Shown piece after piece: positions 36,849 to 45,559 of a DNA stretch of 64,000 nucleotides. The translations under genes were made by a program, and so were the position numbers. Where the stretch lies: positions 93,759 to 157,758 of the forward strand of contig NZ_JAKEUO010000008.1 in the NCBI RefSeq assembly GCF_022397915.1. The letters run 5' to 3'. Position 1 is the stretch's first letter, and each line of letters opens with the position of its first letter. Source of the stretch: Vibrio sp. Isolate34 (GTDB taxonomy: Bacteria > Pseudomonadota > Gammaproteobacteria > Enterobacterales > Vibrionaceae). Below the pieces are notes generated by a model, which had not been told where the DNA came from, searched no databases, and worked only from the letters and a program-made list of their open reading frames with translations.

Positions 36849-38516
36849 CTAGTATTTCAATTGTTTCAATGGGTCTTGAGCCATTGAATCGAACATATCC
36901 ACCACACGACAGTCCTCACACATTGCAATACGATTAATCGCTGCTTCATCTGAAAAGTGAGAGTGACCGCGTAACTTGTTCTGTAACATGTCAATCATAG
37001 ACTTAGGAGCGAATGGTTTATGACAACGCACACATTCCGCTGCTTTCTCTTCATGAATAACAACCGCTTTCTGACGTTCCTCTTTCACCCAGTTCATACG
37101 AGGAGTTAGAGTCAGAACATTCTCAGGACATGCTTTTTCACACAGACCACATTGAATACAGTCTTGTTCTACAAACTTAAGAGATGGAGAAGCACCATCG
37201 GTATGAAGTGCACGTGTCGGACACACAGCCACACAACTCATACATAACGTACAATCTTTGCTTTCACACGAAACCGTGCCATATGGCGCATTCGATGGAA
37301 GCTCAACAATGTTCTCAACTGGAATACGAGCCGAAGACATCGCATCAAGTGCAGTGAACAGACGTTGACGTTTATTACCGTGAAGATCGCCAAGTGCTAG
37401 GTCGAACGAATCAACACACAGTGTCGGAGGACCTTCACGTAGAGACTCTAAGTACAGAATATCGATGGTTTCTTTTGGAATACCGATTTGGTCTAGTAGC
37501 TCTTGTGCAATCCCTACTTCGTTATTCAGAACTCGAATGATCGTTTCTGGCATAAAGCGAGATGCGGCAAATAGAACCTGAGTCGCGCCATTGACGAGAG
37601 CTGCAAACCAAGTGTCGATACCAATAGAAGGTAGTTCTTCGACAACAATCGGAATCACGTTATCTGGTAGCGCTTTAAGCGCCATCACGTTGTAGGTTTC
37701 ATGACGTGAGCTACAGATAAGTACGATTGGATCCAAACCGCCCGCTTGCTCGTAGTTAGCTAGCGTACGTTCAATGAATTTTTGAGTATCGTCAGGATTA
37801 GGCAATGCGTAAGAGATAGCTTCTGTCGGACAGCTCGTTGCACAAGTACCCACGCCTTGACATAGGTAAGGGTTAATCTCGATCTTGTGACCCGTCTTAT
37901 CTGAGCCTTCACTTGAAAGCGCGCCAGCAGGACAAGCATCAACACAACGCTCACAACCTTTCACGCCACGAGAACTGTGCGCACATAGGTCTGTGTCTAA
38001 ACGGAAGAATTTAGGCTTATCAAACGTGCCCATTAGCGTAGGAATCTCTTCTAACGCTTCAGCCAGTTTTGGATAACCGCGCCCTACTGGGTAATAACCA
38101 GGAACAGGCACTTCTTCAGTCATACAGCTGCTTAGGCATAAATCTAAAACCACATCGAAGCAGTCATGATTAATCGCCACTTTCGCTAGGTTATTGGTTA
38201 GGCCTTTGCTTTCGATAAGAACTTCGAACGTACCAAGGAAACCAGAAACTTGAACTGCGTTTGCGTAGTAAAGCTCTGACTCAGTATTCGTCGCTTTTAC
38301 ACCATCGGTTGAAAGCAGTGTCAGGCTTGTTAACTGAGGCAATTGCGCCGCAGCACTTTCTATGATCGCCGTTGGACCAATAATCAGCGTATTACCACCG
38401 CTTTCATAACTAACTGTCGGTGGAATCAGGTTTGTTAACTCAACTGTATTTTCAAATGCATACAGCCTTGCTTTCGCGTTATTTGAAGTTGCTTGTTCTA
38501 ATAATTGTTTAAGCAT
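36849..38516 (-). CDS. Multi-cluster iron-sulfur (ferredoxin-like) protein, first gene of the fdh operon
   Basis: 555 residues, cytoplasmic. A first ferredoxin pair lies around residues 178-230 (CERCVDACPAG, CQGVGTCATSCP), and a second pair around 415-460 (CTLCMSCVAVCP, CIQCGLCEKACP). A C-terminal zinc-finger-like CVRCHKPF and CEDC follow. Homologues start fdh operons in Vibrio and Shewanella and are required for formate dehydrogenase maturation or electron supply; the exact step is unclear. It is transcribed from the sigma-54 promoter at 38685-38700. Confidence 0.85.
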   Translation of the reverse strand: MLKQLLEQATSNNAKARLYAFENTVELTNLIPPTVSYESGGNTLIIGPTAIIESAAAQLPQLTSLTLLSTDGVKATNTESELYYANAVQVSGFLGTFEVLIESKGLTNNLAKVAINHDCFDVVLDLCLSSCMTEEVPVPGYYPVGRGYPKLAEALEEIPTLMGTFDKPKFFRLDTDLCAHSSRGVKGCERCVDACPAGALSSEGSDKTGHKIEINPYLCQGVGTCATSCPTEAISYALPNPDDTQKFIERTLANYEQAGGLDPIVLICSSRHETYNVMALKALPDNVIPIVVEELPSIGIDTWFAALVNGATQVLFAASRFMPETIIRVLNNEVGIAQELLDQIGIPKETIDILYLESLREGPPTLCVDSFDLALGDLHGNKRQRLFTALDAMSSARIPVENIVELPSNAPYGTVSCESKDCTLCMSCVAVCPTRALHTDGASPSLKFVEQDCIQCGLCEKACPENVLTLTPRMNWVKEERQKAVVIHEEKAAECVRCHKPFAPKSMIDMLQNKLRGHSHFSDEAAINRIAMCEDCRVVDMFDSMAQDPLKQLKY

Positions 38517-38684
38517 TGCTCAGTTCCATCTTTGGATATGGATAGTCTGTACAACCTTCATTGTAGTTAGCGTTAGAGAACTTGCTGAGTAATCAGTTAA
38601 CAACTAACGGTTTCGCTAGCTATTCATTATCCAGTCAACCTTACTCAGACTATCTACAAAAAAGTTGATAATGAACGATATTTA

Positions 38685-38700
38685 GCAAATGCCATGCCAA
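38685..38700 (-). promoter_or_regulatory. Sigma-54 promoter of the fdh operon
   Basis: Read leftward, TTGGCATGGCATTTGC gives GG-N10-GC with a near-consensus TGGCA and TTGC. Predicted start near 38673, leaving a leader of about 157 bases before the ATG at 38516. The regulator-like dyad at 38771-38785 lies about 80 bases upstream, the right distance for an enhancer. Confidence 0.8.
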
Positions 38701-38756
38701 TTTAATAATTCATTATTTTCAATGAATTAGCGTAAATTTAAGTCTGTTTGAACAAT

Positions 38757-38791
38757 AAAAAAACCGCTTGGGACATTTTGTCGCAAGCGGC
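38757..38791 (-). terminator. Terminator of DUF3306 gene carrying an enhancer-like dyad
   Basis: Read leftward: stem CCGCTTG/CAAGCGG, with an inner GACA/TGTC pairing in the loop, then seven T. It ends the DUF3305-DUF3306 transcript. The inner part (38771-38785, GGACATTTTGTCGCA on the plus strand) also matches the dyad found upstream of tupA, so the DNA probably serves as hairpin and as protein-binding site. Confidence 0.8.
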
Positions 38792-38817
38792 TCATTGAGT
38801 GTTTAGTCAAAATGTAC

Positions 38818-39486
38818 CTATTCTTTGTGTGGTATATTTTGTCCCACCTCTTTTAAGTCATCTTCTATAGATTCGGTATCGTTATTATTCGGCACTGTGT
38901 TTTTATACAGTTCTTTTTCTTGCCCGGTAATTTCGTCACTTTCAGCAAGCTCTGATTCCGCTTCTTCAACGTTATCAACTGAGTCTTCTTCTTTATTTTC
39001 AATATCTTGAGACGATTCCTCAGCTGGTTCTTCTTCCGTCTTATCTTTGACCCAATCACGTAATGTTTCAGCGACATCTTCGGAAAGTGACTTAAGATTG
39101 CTGTAATCATCATCATAATCATCTAAGCCATCACGCACATTAAACTCCTCTGAGAGGAATAATTTACGCAATGCGGCTTTTTTTACGCTTTCTGAGGCTT
39201 CTGATACCAATAGTTGAGCAACAGACAAATCTTCACTTGCTTCTGTTACTCCATCTTGTGTGGCTTCAATCTCAGTATCTGGAGCGTTTTCTAATGACTC
39301 AGATGTTTCTACGTCAGCAGAAGAAAGTGCATCAGACGAAGTTTCAGAAGTTGGAGTCTCTGAGGGCGTCACTTGAACATCTTCAAGCTTTTGTTCGGTT
39401 TCTAATGTTTGTTCTGCTTGTGGCGCTTGATCGGCAGAGTCATCGAGTTTTCGTTGAGACCAACGGCTAAAGAAATTAGTTGCCAT
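38818..39486 (-). CDS. DUF3306 protein (formate dehydrogenase accessory)
   Basis: 222 residues. The N-terminus NFFSRWSQRKLDD and the middle block AALRKLFLSEEFNVRDGLDDYDDDYSNL are typical of DUF3306 proteins, which occur with fdh genes. The rest is very acidic, rich in Glu/Asp/Ser/Thr and probably disordered. It overlaps the upstream DUF3305 gene by 11 bases. Function unknown; context suggests a helper in formate dehydrogenase maturation. Confidence 0.82.
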   Translation of the reverse strand: MATNFFSRWSQRKLDDSADQAPQAEQTLETEQKLEDVQVTPSETPTSETSSDALSSADVETSESLENAPDTEIEATQDGVTEASEDLSVAQLLVSEASESVKKAALRKLFLSEEFNVRDGLDDYDDDYSNLKSLSEDVAETLRDWVKDKTEEEPAEESSQDIENKEEDSVDNVEEAESELAESDEITGQEKELYKNTVPNNNDTESIEDDLKEVGQNIPHKE

Positions 39487-39940
39487 TTGATCTGCCCGCC
39501 CCTTTGCGTTTCTTACGTCTTGCCTCTAACAACTCACCATGACGGCCGATAAAGGCTTCCATCCAGGCCTGTACAGGCAAAGGCATGTCGTAAGACAGTA
39601 CTTGGTTATCTCCGTCCATGTATTGCCCTGCAACGGTTTGTGAGGCTGTCAGCAATTGAATGATTGGCTTAACGCCTGAATCGACATTATCCATCACTAA
39701 GAAAAGCTTTGGCTGCTGAGAGCTTAAATTGAATCGGTAGTCAGTACGCTCGTCTTTGTGTAACTGAAGCAAACACACGTCTTGAGTATCGTCTTCTGGT
39801 GACAGTTCAAATCCGGTCAATTCCCATTGAGTGGTAACCCAGATACCCGTTTTGATCTCTTTCTCTATTCTTTGGACGCCGATAGGCCAAGCTGCTTCTG
39901 TTTTCTCATATTGTTCTTTGAATTCTTTTGTCTCAGACAT
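39476..39940 (-). CDS. DUF3305 protein (formate dehydrogenase accessory)
   Basis: 154 residues, soluble. Sequence blocks AWPIGVQRIEKE, WVTTQWELTGFE and the C-terminal EAFIGRHGELLEARRKKRKG fit the DUF3305 family, which pairs with DUF3306 next to fdh genes across proteobacteria. Transcribed leftward from the sigma-54 promoter at 40020-40035 and coupled to the DUF3306 gene. No catalytic motif is visible. Confidence 0.82.
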   Translation of the reverse strand: MSETKEFKEQYEKTEAAWPIGVQRIEKEIKTGIWVTTQWELTGFELSPEDDTQDVCLLQLHKDERTDYRFNLSSQQPKLFLVMDNVDSGVKPIIQLLTASQTVAGQYMDGDNQVLSYDMPLPVQAWMEAFIGRHGELLEARRKKRKGAGRSNGN

Positions 39941-39979
39941 ACTTCACCCAATTGATTTTCTTTGGTCTGAACGCACTTA

Positions 39980-39994
39980 GGACATTTTGTACTG
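39980..39994 (+). promoter_or_regulatory. Enhancer-like dyad beside the DUF3305 start
   Basis: GGACATTTTGTACTG shares its first 11 bases with the dyad at 38771. It lies between the DUF3305 sigma-54 promoter and its ATG, downstream of the predicted start, so it may act from the leader or serve the divergent fdhD promoter about 200 bases away. Confidence 0.45.
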
Positions 39995-40019
39995 AGCGCA
40001 ATCATATAAGCCCTATAAA

Positions 40020-40035
40020 GCAATAAACACGCCAA
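40020..40035 (-). promoter_or_regulatory. Sigma-54 promoter of DUF3305-DUF3306
   Basis: Read leftward, TTGGCGTGTTTATTGC has exact GG-N10-GC spacing and a TTGC box. Predicted start near 40008, about 68 bases before the ATG. Confidence 0.72.
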
Positions 40036-40194
40036 TAACCGCTAACCTATATCAACAAACATCGCTGCTTTTGTTAATCAGTCACCCTTATAACGGTAGT
40101 CGATACGCGCAAATTCAGACAGCTCTACCCGTGAACTCTCATATTTTGCTCTATTTTAATCGAATGCTTCATGTTTTCTCGAATAGCCGCTATT

Positions 40195-40210
40195 TTGGAA
40201 TGAGAATTGC
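40195..40210 (+). promoter_or_regulatory. Sigma-54 promoter of fdhD
   Basis: TTGGAATGAGAATTGC has exact GG-N10-GC spacing. Predicted start near 40222, about 115 bases before fdhD. It is divergent from the DUF3305 sigma-54 promoter. Confidence 0.72.
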
Positions 40211-40338
40211 TAAATGCTTGAGTTAAAGCTAAGACTGACTAAGAGACAGAGAACGCATGTATTCTAAAGAGTCGTATGATGACTCTTGCCTAACTTCTTA
40301 TCTCTTAAAATCGCTATCTCATTAAGTAGGACGTGACT

Positions 40339-41163
40339 GTGGTAAAACCAAACATAATAAAAACCAGTGAAAACCCACTTCAGACCATCGAAGTTGAAGT
40401 GTTTGATGAATATGGCGAAAAGCTAACAAAACAAATTGCGTGCGAGCGCCCTCTTACCGTGATGTTGAACTGGAAAGAGATCGTAACGCTGATGACATTA
40501 GGCTCGCGCCCGGAAGCGTTAGTCCTAGGTTATTTGAAAAACCAAAGCTTCCTGTCTGACCCAGAAGCCGTTGAATCAATCATCATCGATTGGGAAACCA
40601 GCTCTGCAGCGGTTATTACCAAAGAAGATACCAGCCAACTTGAACAAGCATTGAAGAAGAAGACCGTAACGTCTGGTTGTGGCCAAGGCACCATGTATGG
40701 CAACGTGATGAAGCAGTTGGAAGATTACCAAGTGCCTCAAACCAAGATTAAGCAATCTGAAATCTACACAGCTCTAGAAGCGCTGACTCATTACAACGAC
40801 ACCTACAAAAAAGCGGGTGCCGTTCATGGTTGTGCTGTTTGCAAAGACGATCAAGTGTTGTCGTTTGTGGAAGATGTAGGCCGTCACAATGCGGTTGATA
40901 CCCTAGCGGGTGAGATGTGGCTTAACAAAGAAAATGGCGCAGATAAGATCTTCTACACCACAGGTCGTCTAACCTCTGAAATGGTCATCAAAGTAGCGCA
41001 AATGGGTATTCCTGTTCTGCTATCACGTTCAGGTGTCACACAAATGGGCTTAGACTTAGCACAGAAGTTTGGCATTACGACGATCGCTCGTGCTAAAGGC
41101 TTGCGCTTCCAAGTATTTACTGGTGCAGACAAGGTTAGCTTTGATGTCAAAGGCGATCAGTAA
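40339..41163 (+). CDS. fdhD: Formate dehydrogenase sulfurtransferase FdhD
   Basis: About 274 residues from the GTG at 40339, with AGGA seven bases upstream; a GTG at 40333 is possible but too close. The catalytic Cys pair lies in VHGCAVCKDDQVL, with FVEDVGRHNAVDTLAGE following; TSGCGQGT is also conserved. FdhD moves sulfur from IscS to the molybdenum cofactor before insertion into formate dehydrogenase. It stands alone on the plus strand, divergent from the DUF3305 operon, with its own sigma-54 promoter. Confidence 0.93.
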   Translation: MVKPNIIKTSENPLQTIEVEVFDEYGEKLTKQIACERPLTVMLNWKEIVTLMTLGSRPEALVLGYLKNQSFLSDPEAVESIIIDWETSSAAVITKEDTSQLEQALKKKTVTSGCGQGTMYGNVMKQLEDYQVPQTKIKQSEIYTALEALTHYNDTYKKAGAVHGCAVCKDDQVLSFVEDVGRHNAVDTLAGEMWLNKENGADKIFYTTGRLTSEMVIKVAQMGIPVLLSRSGVTQMGLDLAQKFGITTIARAKGLRFQVFTGADKVSFDVKGDQ

Positions 41164-41204
41164 ACCACCAGTAAGCGTCAAATAGTGCTTATCTAATGAT
41201 TAAT

Positions 41205-41240
41205 GGTGCAGATTCGTATCAGAGGCTGCACCTCTTGTTT
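41205..41240 (+). terminator. Weak terminator after fdhD
   Basis: Stem GGTGCAG/CTGCACC with a 14-base loop, then TCTTGTTT. The U-tract is broken. Confidence 0.5.
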
Positions 41241-41413
41241 GCCATTTATCCTACTTTCCTCCTTATCCGATTCTCTCATACCCTTATAACTATTGACCTA
41301 CCATCAAGATTATCTACTTTCTATAATGCGCCTACAAAACCTTTGAATTAATAAGGTGTTAATCCTATTCAATCTAATTTCTTGCTTTAACAACCCCATA
41401 GGCTATTAGTTAC

Positions 41414-41462
41414 ATATCCATCACTTAAATGTATCTTATAACTATTAAACATAGATGGATAT
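41414..41462 (+). repeat. Long inverted repeat upstream of a chemoreceptor gene
   Basis: Perfect 9-base arms ATATCCATC (41414-41422) and GATGGATAT (41454-41462) flank an AT-rich 31-base centre, 29 bases before the ATG of the MCP gene. A TATAAT -10-like hexamer lies at 41322-41327. It could be a leader hairpin or a regulator site. The rest of 41164-41491 shows no gene. Confidence 0.5.
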
Positions 41463-41491
41463 GAAATGTCATCGGCTAAAGGGAGTTAACC

Positions 41492-43381
41492 ATGAACAAT
41501 CCATTGGAATCTCAGCATCGTTTGCTGTCTCTTTCTATTCGCAGTAAGTTTATTTTAATCAACCTCACCCTGTTTATTTCTGTTTTTATCTATGCCATCT
41601 ACGAGCAATTCAGCTTAGACAAATTGGAATCATTGGAGATCGCTGCGACCGAAAACCTCAGAAGCTCAGTTGATTTATTAACGCTTAGGCGACATGAGAA
41701 AGACTTCTTGTCCCGACACGATCAAAAATACGCAGAGCGTTTCGATAAAACCGCCGACACATTGAATCAAAGATTGGTGACGTTGAACCAAACCTTAACC
41801 TCGCACGAACTTCACCTGACCGATAAAATGACAAAGATCTCCGATACCCTTCATCAGTACCAGAAACAGTTCCACCAGATCGTCAATCAAGTGAACGACA
41901 TTGAACGCACAACCCCACCTTTGGGCTTTGTCGCAGCTCTCGATGGAAAAAGAACAGCGCTGAAATCAGTAATCGAATCAGAATCAAGTTTGGCACTAGA
42001 ACTTGCGTTATTAGAGCTGACCGAAAAAGACTTTCATTACCTCGCACATATTAATAGCCAAACGAATGCAGCGTTAACCAACGCTCTTGTTGAGTTTGAA
42101 CCCTACTCCCAAACTTCGATTGCGACTGAACAAGCCTATTCCGAATATAAGGCTGCGGTTGAAACGTTGTTGATTGCTAACAGCAATCTAGGTTTGTCTG
42201 CAGAGTTGGGGCTTAGAGGCGACTTACGTAGCAATGTTCATCAAACGGAACAAGCCATTGAAGAAGTGCAGAATGAGATAAGCCAAGCGATTACAGCAGC
42301 AGTTAAGCACACACAAAACATGTTGCATCTGTTTGGCGCCGCTATCGTCGCTCTGCTTTCTCTGTTATTGGTGTTCATCGGTCGCAACATCCTAGGTCGT
42401 ATCAAAGCGATAAACGTGATGATGGAGTCAATTGCCAACGGAGATGGCGATTTAACGGTTCGAATGAATGCTAAAGGCACCGACGAGCTAGCGCAACTAG
42501 CGCATTCGTTCGATACCTTCATCAATAAGCTGCATGGCAATATTAAAGAGTTGTCTGGTGTGATGACGGTGTTGACCGATAGTTCGTGCAGCTCTGAAGA
42601 AGCGGCAATCAAAAGTATGAGTAATGCTGAAAAGCAGAAGCAACAATCTGAATCAGTAGCGACGGCAGTTAATGAGCTGGTGATGACCAGCAATGAGGTT
42701 ACTGCGAACATAGAAAATGCAGCAGCCAATGCCGAGAAGATCAAAGACAACGCACATCAAGCGCTTCAAGAAACACAATCAACCAACGACAGTATTAATG
42801 TCTTGGTAGAAAACATCGCAGAATCGCAAGATTTAATTGTGCAGTTGGAAGAGCAAAGCCGTGAGATCAATCAGGTCGTTACGACTATTCAGGGGATTGC
42901 AGAACAAACCAACCTACTTGCCCTTAACGCCGCGATTGAAGCAGCACGTGCTGGCGACCATGGACGAGGCTTTGCTGTCGTGGCGTCTGAAGTGAGAGAG
43001 CTTTCACTAATGACTAACGACTCGACTCATCAGATTGAATCGACTATCCATGGTTTGACGTCCGGTATTGCCAAGACTGTCGCTAAGATGTCGGCAAGCT
43101 TAGAACAAACCGAACAAGTTAAGCACCAAACTAAAGATGTGGTTAACGCGATTGAAGGAATACACTTTCAGGTTGGGGAGATGTTCGACTTGAACAGCCA
43201 GATTGCGACTGCGTCTGAAGAGCAATCCATGGTATCTGCGGAGATCGACCGAAACATCAGCGACATCGCTCACCTTGCCAGTGATACCTATACCGTAGTT
43301 TCTGGATCAGTACGTTGCAGTGAACAGGTGTCAAACGTTAGTGTGAAGCTAGAGAAGATTGTCGCGCAGTTTAAGTACTAG
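41492..43381 (+). CDS. Methyl-accepting chemotaxis protein with helical-bundle sensor
   Basis: 629 residues, AAAGGGAG before the ATG. First transmembrane helix about 22-40, a long helical periplasmic domain with no Cache signature (about 41-275), second helix about 280-300, HAMP domain (about 302-355), then a cytoplasmic signalling domain whose hairpin tip reads [34 protein letters not shown]. It senses an unknown ligand and signals to CheA. Its C-terminus lacks a CheR-binding pentapeptide. Confidence 0.9.
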   Translation: MNNPLESQHRLLSLSIRSKFILINLTLFISVFIYAIYEQFSLDKLESLEIAATENLRSSVDLLTLRRHEKDFLSRHDQKYAERFDKTADTLNQRLVTLNQTLTSHELHLTDKMTKISDTLHQYQKQFHQIVNQVNDIERTTPPLGFVAALDGKRTALKSVIESESSLALELALLELTEKDFHYLAHINSQTNAALTNALVEFEPYSQTSIATEQAYSEYKAAVETLLIANSNLGLSAELGLRGDLRSNVHQTEQAIEEVQNEISQAITAAVKHTQNMLHLFGAAIVALLSLLLVFIGRNILGRIKAINVMMESIANGDGDLTVRMNAKGTDELAQLAHSFDTFINKLHGNIKELSGVMTVLTDSSCSSEEAAIKSMSNAEKQKQQSESVATAVNELVMTSNEVTANIENAAANAEKIKDNAHQALQETQSTNDSINVLVENIAESQDLIVQLEEQSREINQVVTTIQGIAEQTNLLALNAAIEAARAGDHGRGFAVVASEVRELSLMTNDSTHQIESTIHGLTSGIAKTVAKMSASLEQTEQVKHQTKDVVNAIEGIHFQVGEMFDLNSQIATASEEQSMVSAEIDRNISDIAHLASDTYTVVSGSVRCSEQVSNVSVKLEKIVAQFKY

Positions 43382-43422
43382 TGATTAACGCAAGCAAGTT
43401 GATTTATTGGGAATCGAAAAAC

Positions 43423-43467
43423 AAAAGGCCTCTACCTGATTGCTAAGATAGAGGCCTTTCTAATTTT
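43423..43467. terminator. Bidirectional terminator between MCP and ybiT
   Basis: Stem AAAGGCCTCTA/TAGAGGCCTTT with a 14-base loop, between convergent genes. Confidence 0.85.
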
Positions 43468-43514
43468 GAATACGCACTAACGTGTTATTACGTATCAGCT
43501 CTCGCTACACGGTA

Positions 43515-45098
43515 TTAGCCACGTGCTTTCAAGAACTCAGCGTAAGTGCCGCGGAAATCGTTGATCTTGCCATCTTTGATTTCAAGGATACGAGTTGCTA
43601 GAGAGTCTACGAATACACGGTCGTGAGATACGAAGAACAATGTGCCTTTGTAGTTCTCAAGAGCCAAGTTAAGCGCTTCGATAGATTCCATATCCATGTG
43701 GTTCGTTGGTTCATCCATAAGAAGGATGTTTGGCTTGTGCATCATGATCTTACCAAGAAGCATACGACCTTGCTCACCACCAGAGATAACCTTTACAGAC
43801 TTCTTGATGTCGTCTTGGCCAAACAGCATACGACCTAGGAAGCCACGAACAACTTGCTCGTCTTCGCCTTCTTGGCGCCATTGGCTCATCCAATCAAACA
43901 GGTTCATGTCTGTCTCGAAATCGTGTGCGTGATCTTGATCGTAGTAACCGATGTTTGAGTTTTCAGACCACTTGTACTCACCAGTGCGTGGCTCTAGAGC
44001 GCCAGCTAGCGTGTTAAGTAGTGTTGTTTTACCTACACCGTTTTCACCGATGATAGCAACACGCTCACCTACTTCGAAAATACCGTCGAACTTGTTGTAT
44101 AGGTCTTCTTCAAAACCTTGAGATAGGTTTTCAACCACAAGTGCGTTACGGAATAGCTCTTTAGACTGTTCGAAACGGATGAATGGGTTTTGACGGCTAG
44201 ACGCTTTAACTTCGTCTAGTTGGATCTTGTCGATTTGCTTAGCACGAGACGTTGCTTGCTTCGCTTTAGATGCGTTAGCAGAGAAACGAGAAACGAACGT
44301 TTGAAGTTCAGCAATTTGTGCTTTCTTCTTAGCGTTGTCAGACAGTAGACGTTCACGCGCTTGAGTCGCAGCCGTCATGTACTCATCGTAGTTACCTGGG
44401 AATAGACGAAGTTCGCCGTAATCAAGGTCAGCCATGTGTGTACAAACAGAGTTTAGGAAGTGACGGTCGTGCGAAATGATGATCATTGTGCAGTTACGTT
44501 GGTTTAGCGTATCTTCCAACCACTTGATGGTGTCCATATCCAGGTTGTTCGTTGGTTCGTCAAGAAGCATGATATGCGGGTCTGCAAACAGTACTTGAGA
44601 CAATAGAACACGAAGTTTCCAACCTGGTGCTACTTCGCTCATCAGACCGAAGTGCATAGATTCTTCAATACCTACAGCAAGAAGAAGCTCACCCGCTTTC
44701 GCTTCTGCCATGTAACCGTCCATTTCAGCGAACTGAACTTCAAGGTCGGCTACTTTCATGCCGTCTTCTTCGCTCATTTCTGGCAAAGAGTAAATGCGGT
44801 CACGCTCTTGCTTAATAGCCCAAAGCTCTTTGTGACCCATGATAACCGTGTCGATTACCGTGAATTCTTCGTAAGCAAATTGGTCTTGGTTTAGCTTAGC
44901 AACGCGCTCGTTTGGATCGTAGCTTACGTTGCCAGAAGTCGGCTCTAGTTCACCAGATAGGATCTTCATGAACGTCGATTTACCACAGCCATTCGCGCCG
45001 ATTAAACCGTAGCGGTTGCCTTCGCCGAACTTAACTGAAATATTTTCGAAAAGTGGCTTAGCGCCGAATTGTTGGGTGATATTTGCTGTGGAGATCAA
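43515..45098 (-). CDS. ybiT: ABC-F ribosome-associated ATPase YbiT
   Basis: 527 residues, two ATP-binding cassettes and no membrane part. Walker A motifs GANGCGKST (about 34-42) and GENGVGKTT, Walker [12 protein letters not shown] and [11 protein letters not shown], and a charged inter-domain linker (about 240-310, [19 protein letters not shown]), the arm that enters the ribosomal E site in this family. Very close to E. coli YbiT over its N-terminus. The first cassette has [15 protein letters not shown] where other members read LSGGE-type, as YbiT does. Confidence 0.92.
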   Translation of the reverse strand: MISTANITQQFGAKPLFENISVKFGEGNRYGLIGANGCGKSTFMKILSGELEPTSGNVSYDPNERVAKLNQDQFAYEEFTVIDTVIMGHKELWAIKQERDRIYSLPEMSEEDGMKVADLEVQFAEMDGYMAEAKAGELLLAVGIEESMHFGLMSEVAPGWKLRVLLSQVLFADPHIMLLDEPTNNLDMDTIKWLEDTLNQRNCTMIIISHDRHFLNSVCTHMADLDYGELRLFPGNYDEYMTAATQARERLLSDNAKKKAQIAELQTFVSRFSANASKAKQATSRAKQIDKIQLDEVKASSRQNPFIRFEQSKELFRNALVVENLSQGFEEDLYNKFDGIFEVGERVAIIGENGVGKTTLLNTLAGALEPRTGEYKWSENSNIGYYDQDHAHDFETDMNLFDWMSQWRQEGEDEQVVRGFLGRMLFGQDDIKKSVKVISGGEQGRMLLGKIMMHKPNILLMDEPTNHMDMESIEALNLALENYKGTLFFVSHDRVFVDSLATRILEIKDGKINDFRGTYAEFLKARG

Positions 45099-45559
45099 TG
45101 CCTTTACCTTTTTAATGTGAAAAACGCCGCAACGTTACTTGTTCAGGGCTTTAACTGCAAGTATTGATTGCAATTACCCGCTAATAAGTGAGCGATAACC
45201 TAGCTAAATCATAGTTTGAGATAACTCACATTTTTGATTTCTATTTATAGAGCGATAAATAGACAAACTGTGCAACATATAAAGTATTAAGCCACTGAGT
45301 AAAATCCGCCTTATATAAAGACATATCTCTTATAAATAATTCAATATATCGCATAACAATCCGTTAAAACCAAAGCTTCTTTATACATAGCTATTCACAG
45401 CACCCTCTAATGCACAAATACTAGTCTAACGCCTGACAGTTTCATGATAAAACACCAAGATTCGGGGATAAAGTACTCGCCCTCATTAATGCATGAGATT
45501 TCACAAAGCTAGATTATCTAACTATAGTAATCCTAACCTCATAATTCTAAGAGACTTTT
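45099..45559. other. 461-base AT-rich divergent intergenic region
   Basis: No supported gene. It contains a perfect dyad CTATTTAT-N6-ATAAATAG at 45241-45262, with the look of a dimeric repressor or activator site. It lies between the divergent ybiT and the NTPase-MscS operon and should hold both promoters. Confidence 0.5.

Noticed and set aside
42241..42750. 169-codon open frame on the minus strand
   Set aside because: It lies entirely opposite the HAMP/signalling part of a clear chemoreceptor gene, with no ribosome site or domain.
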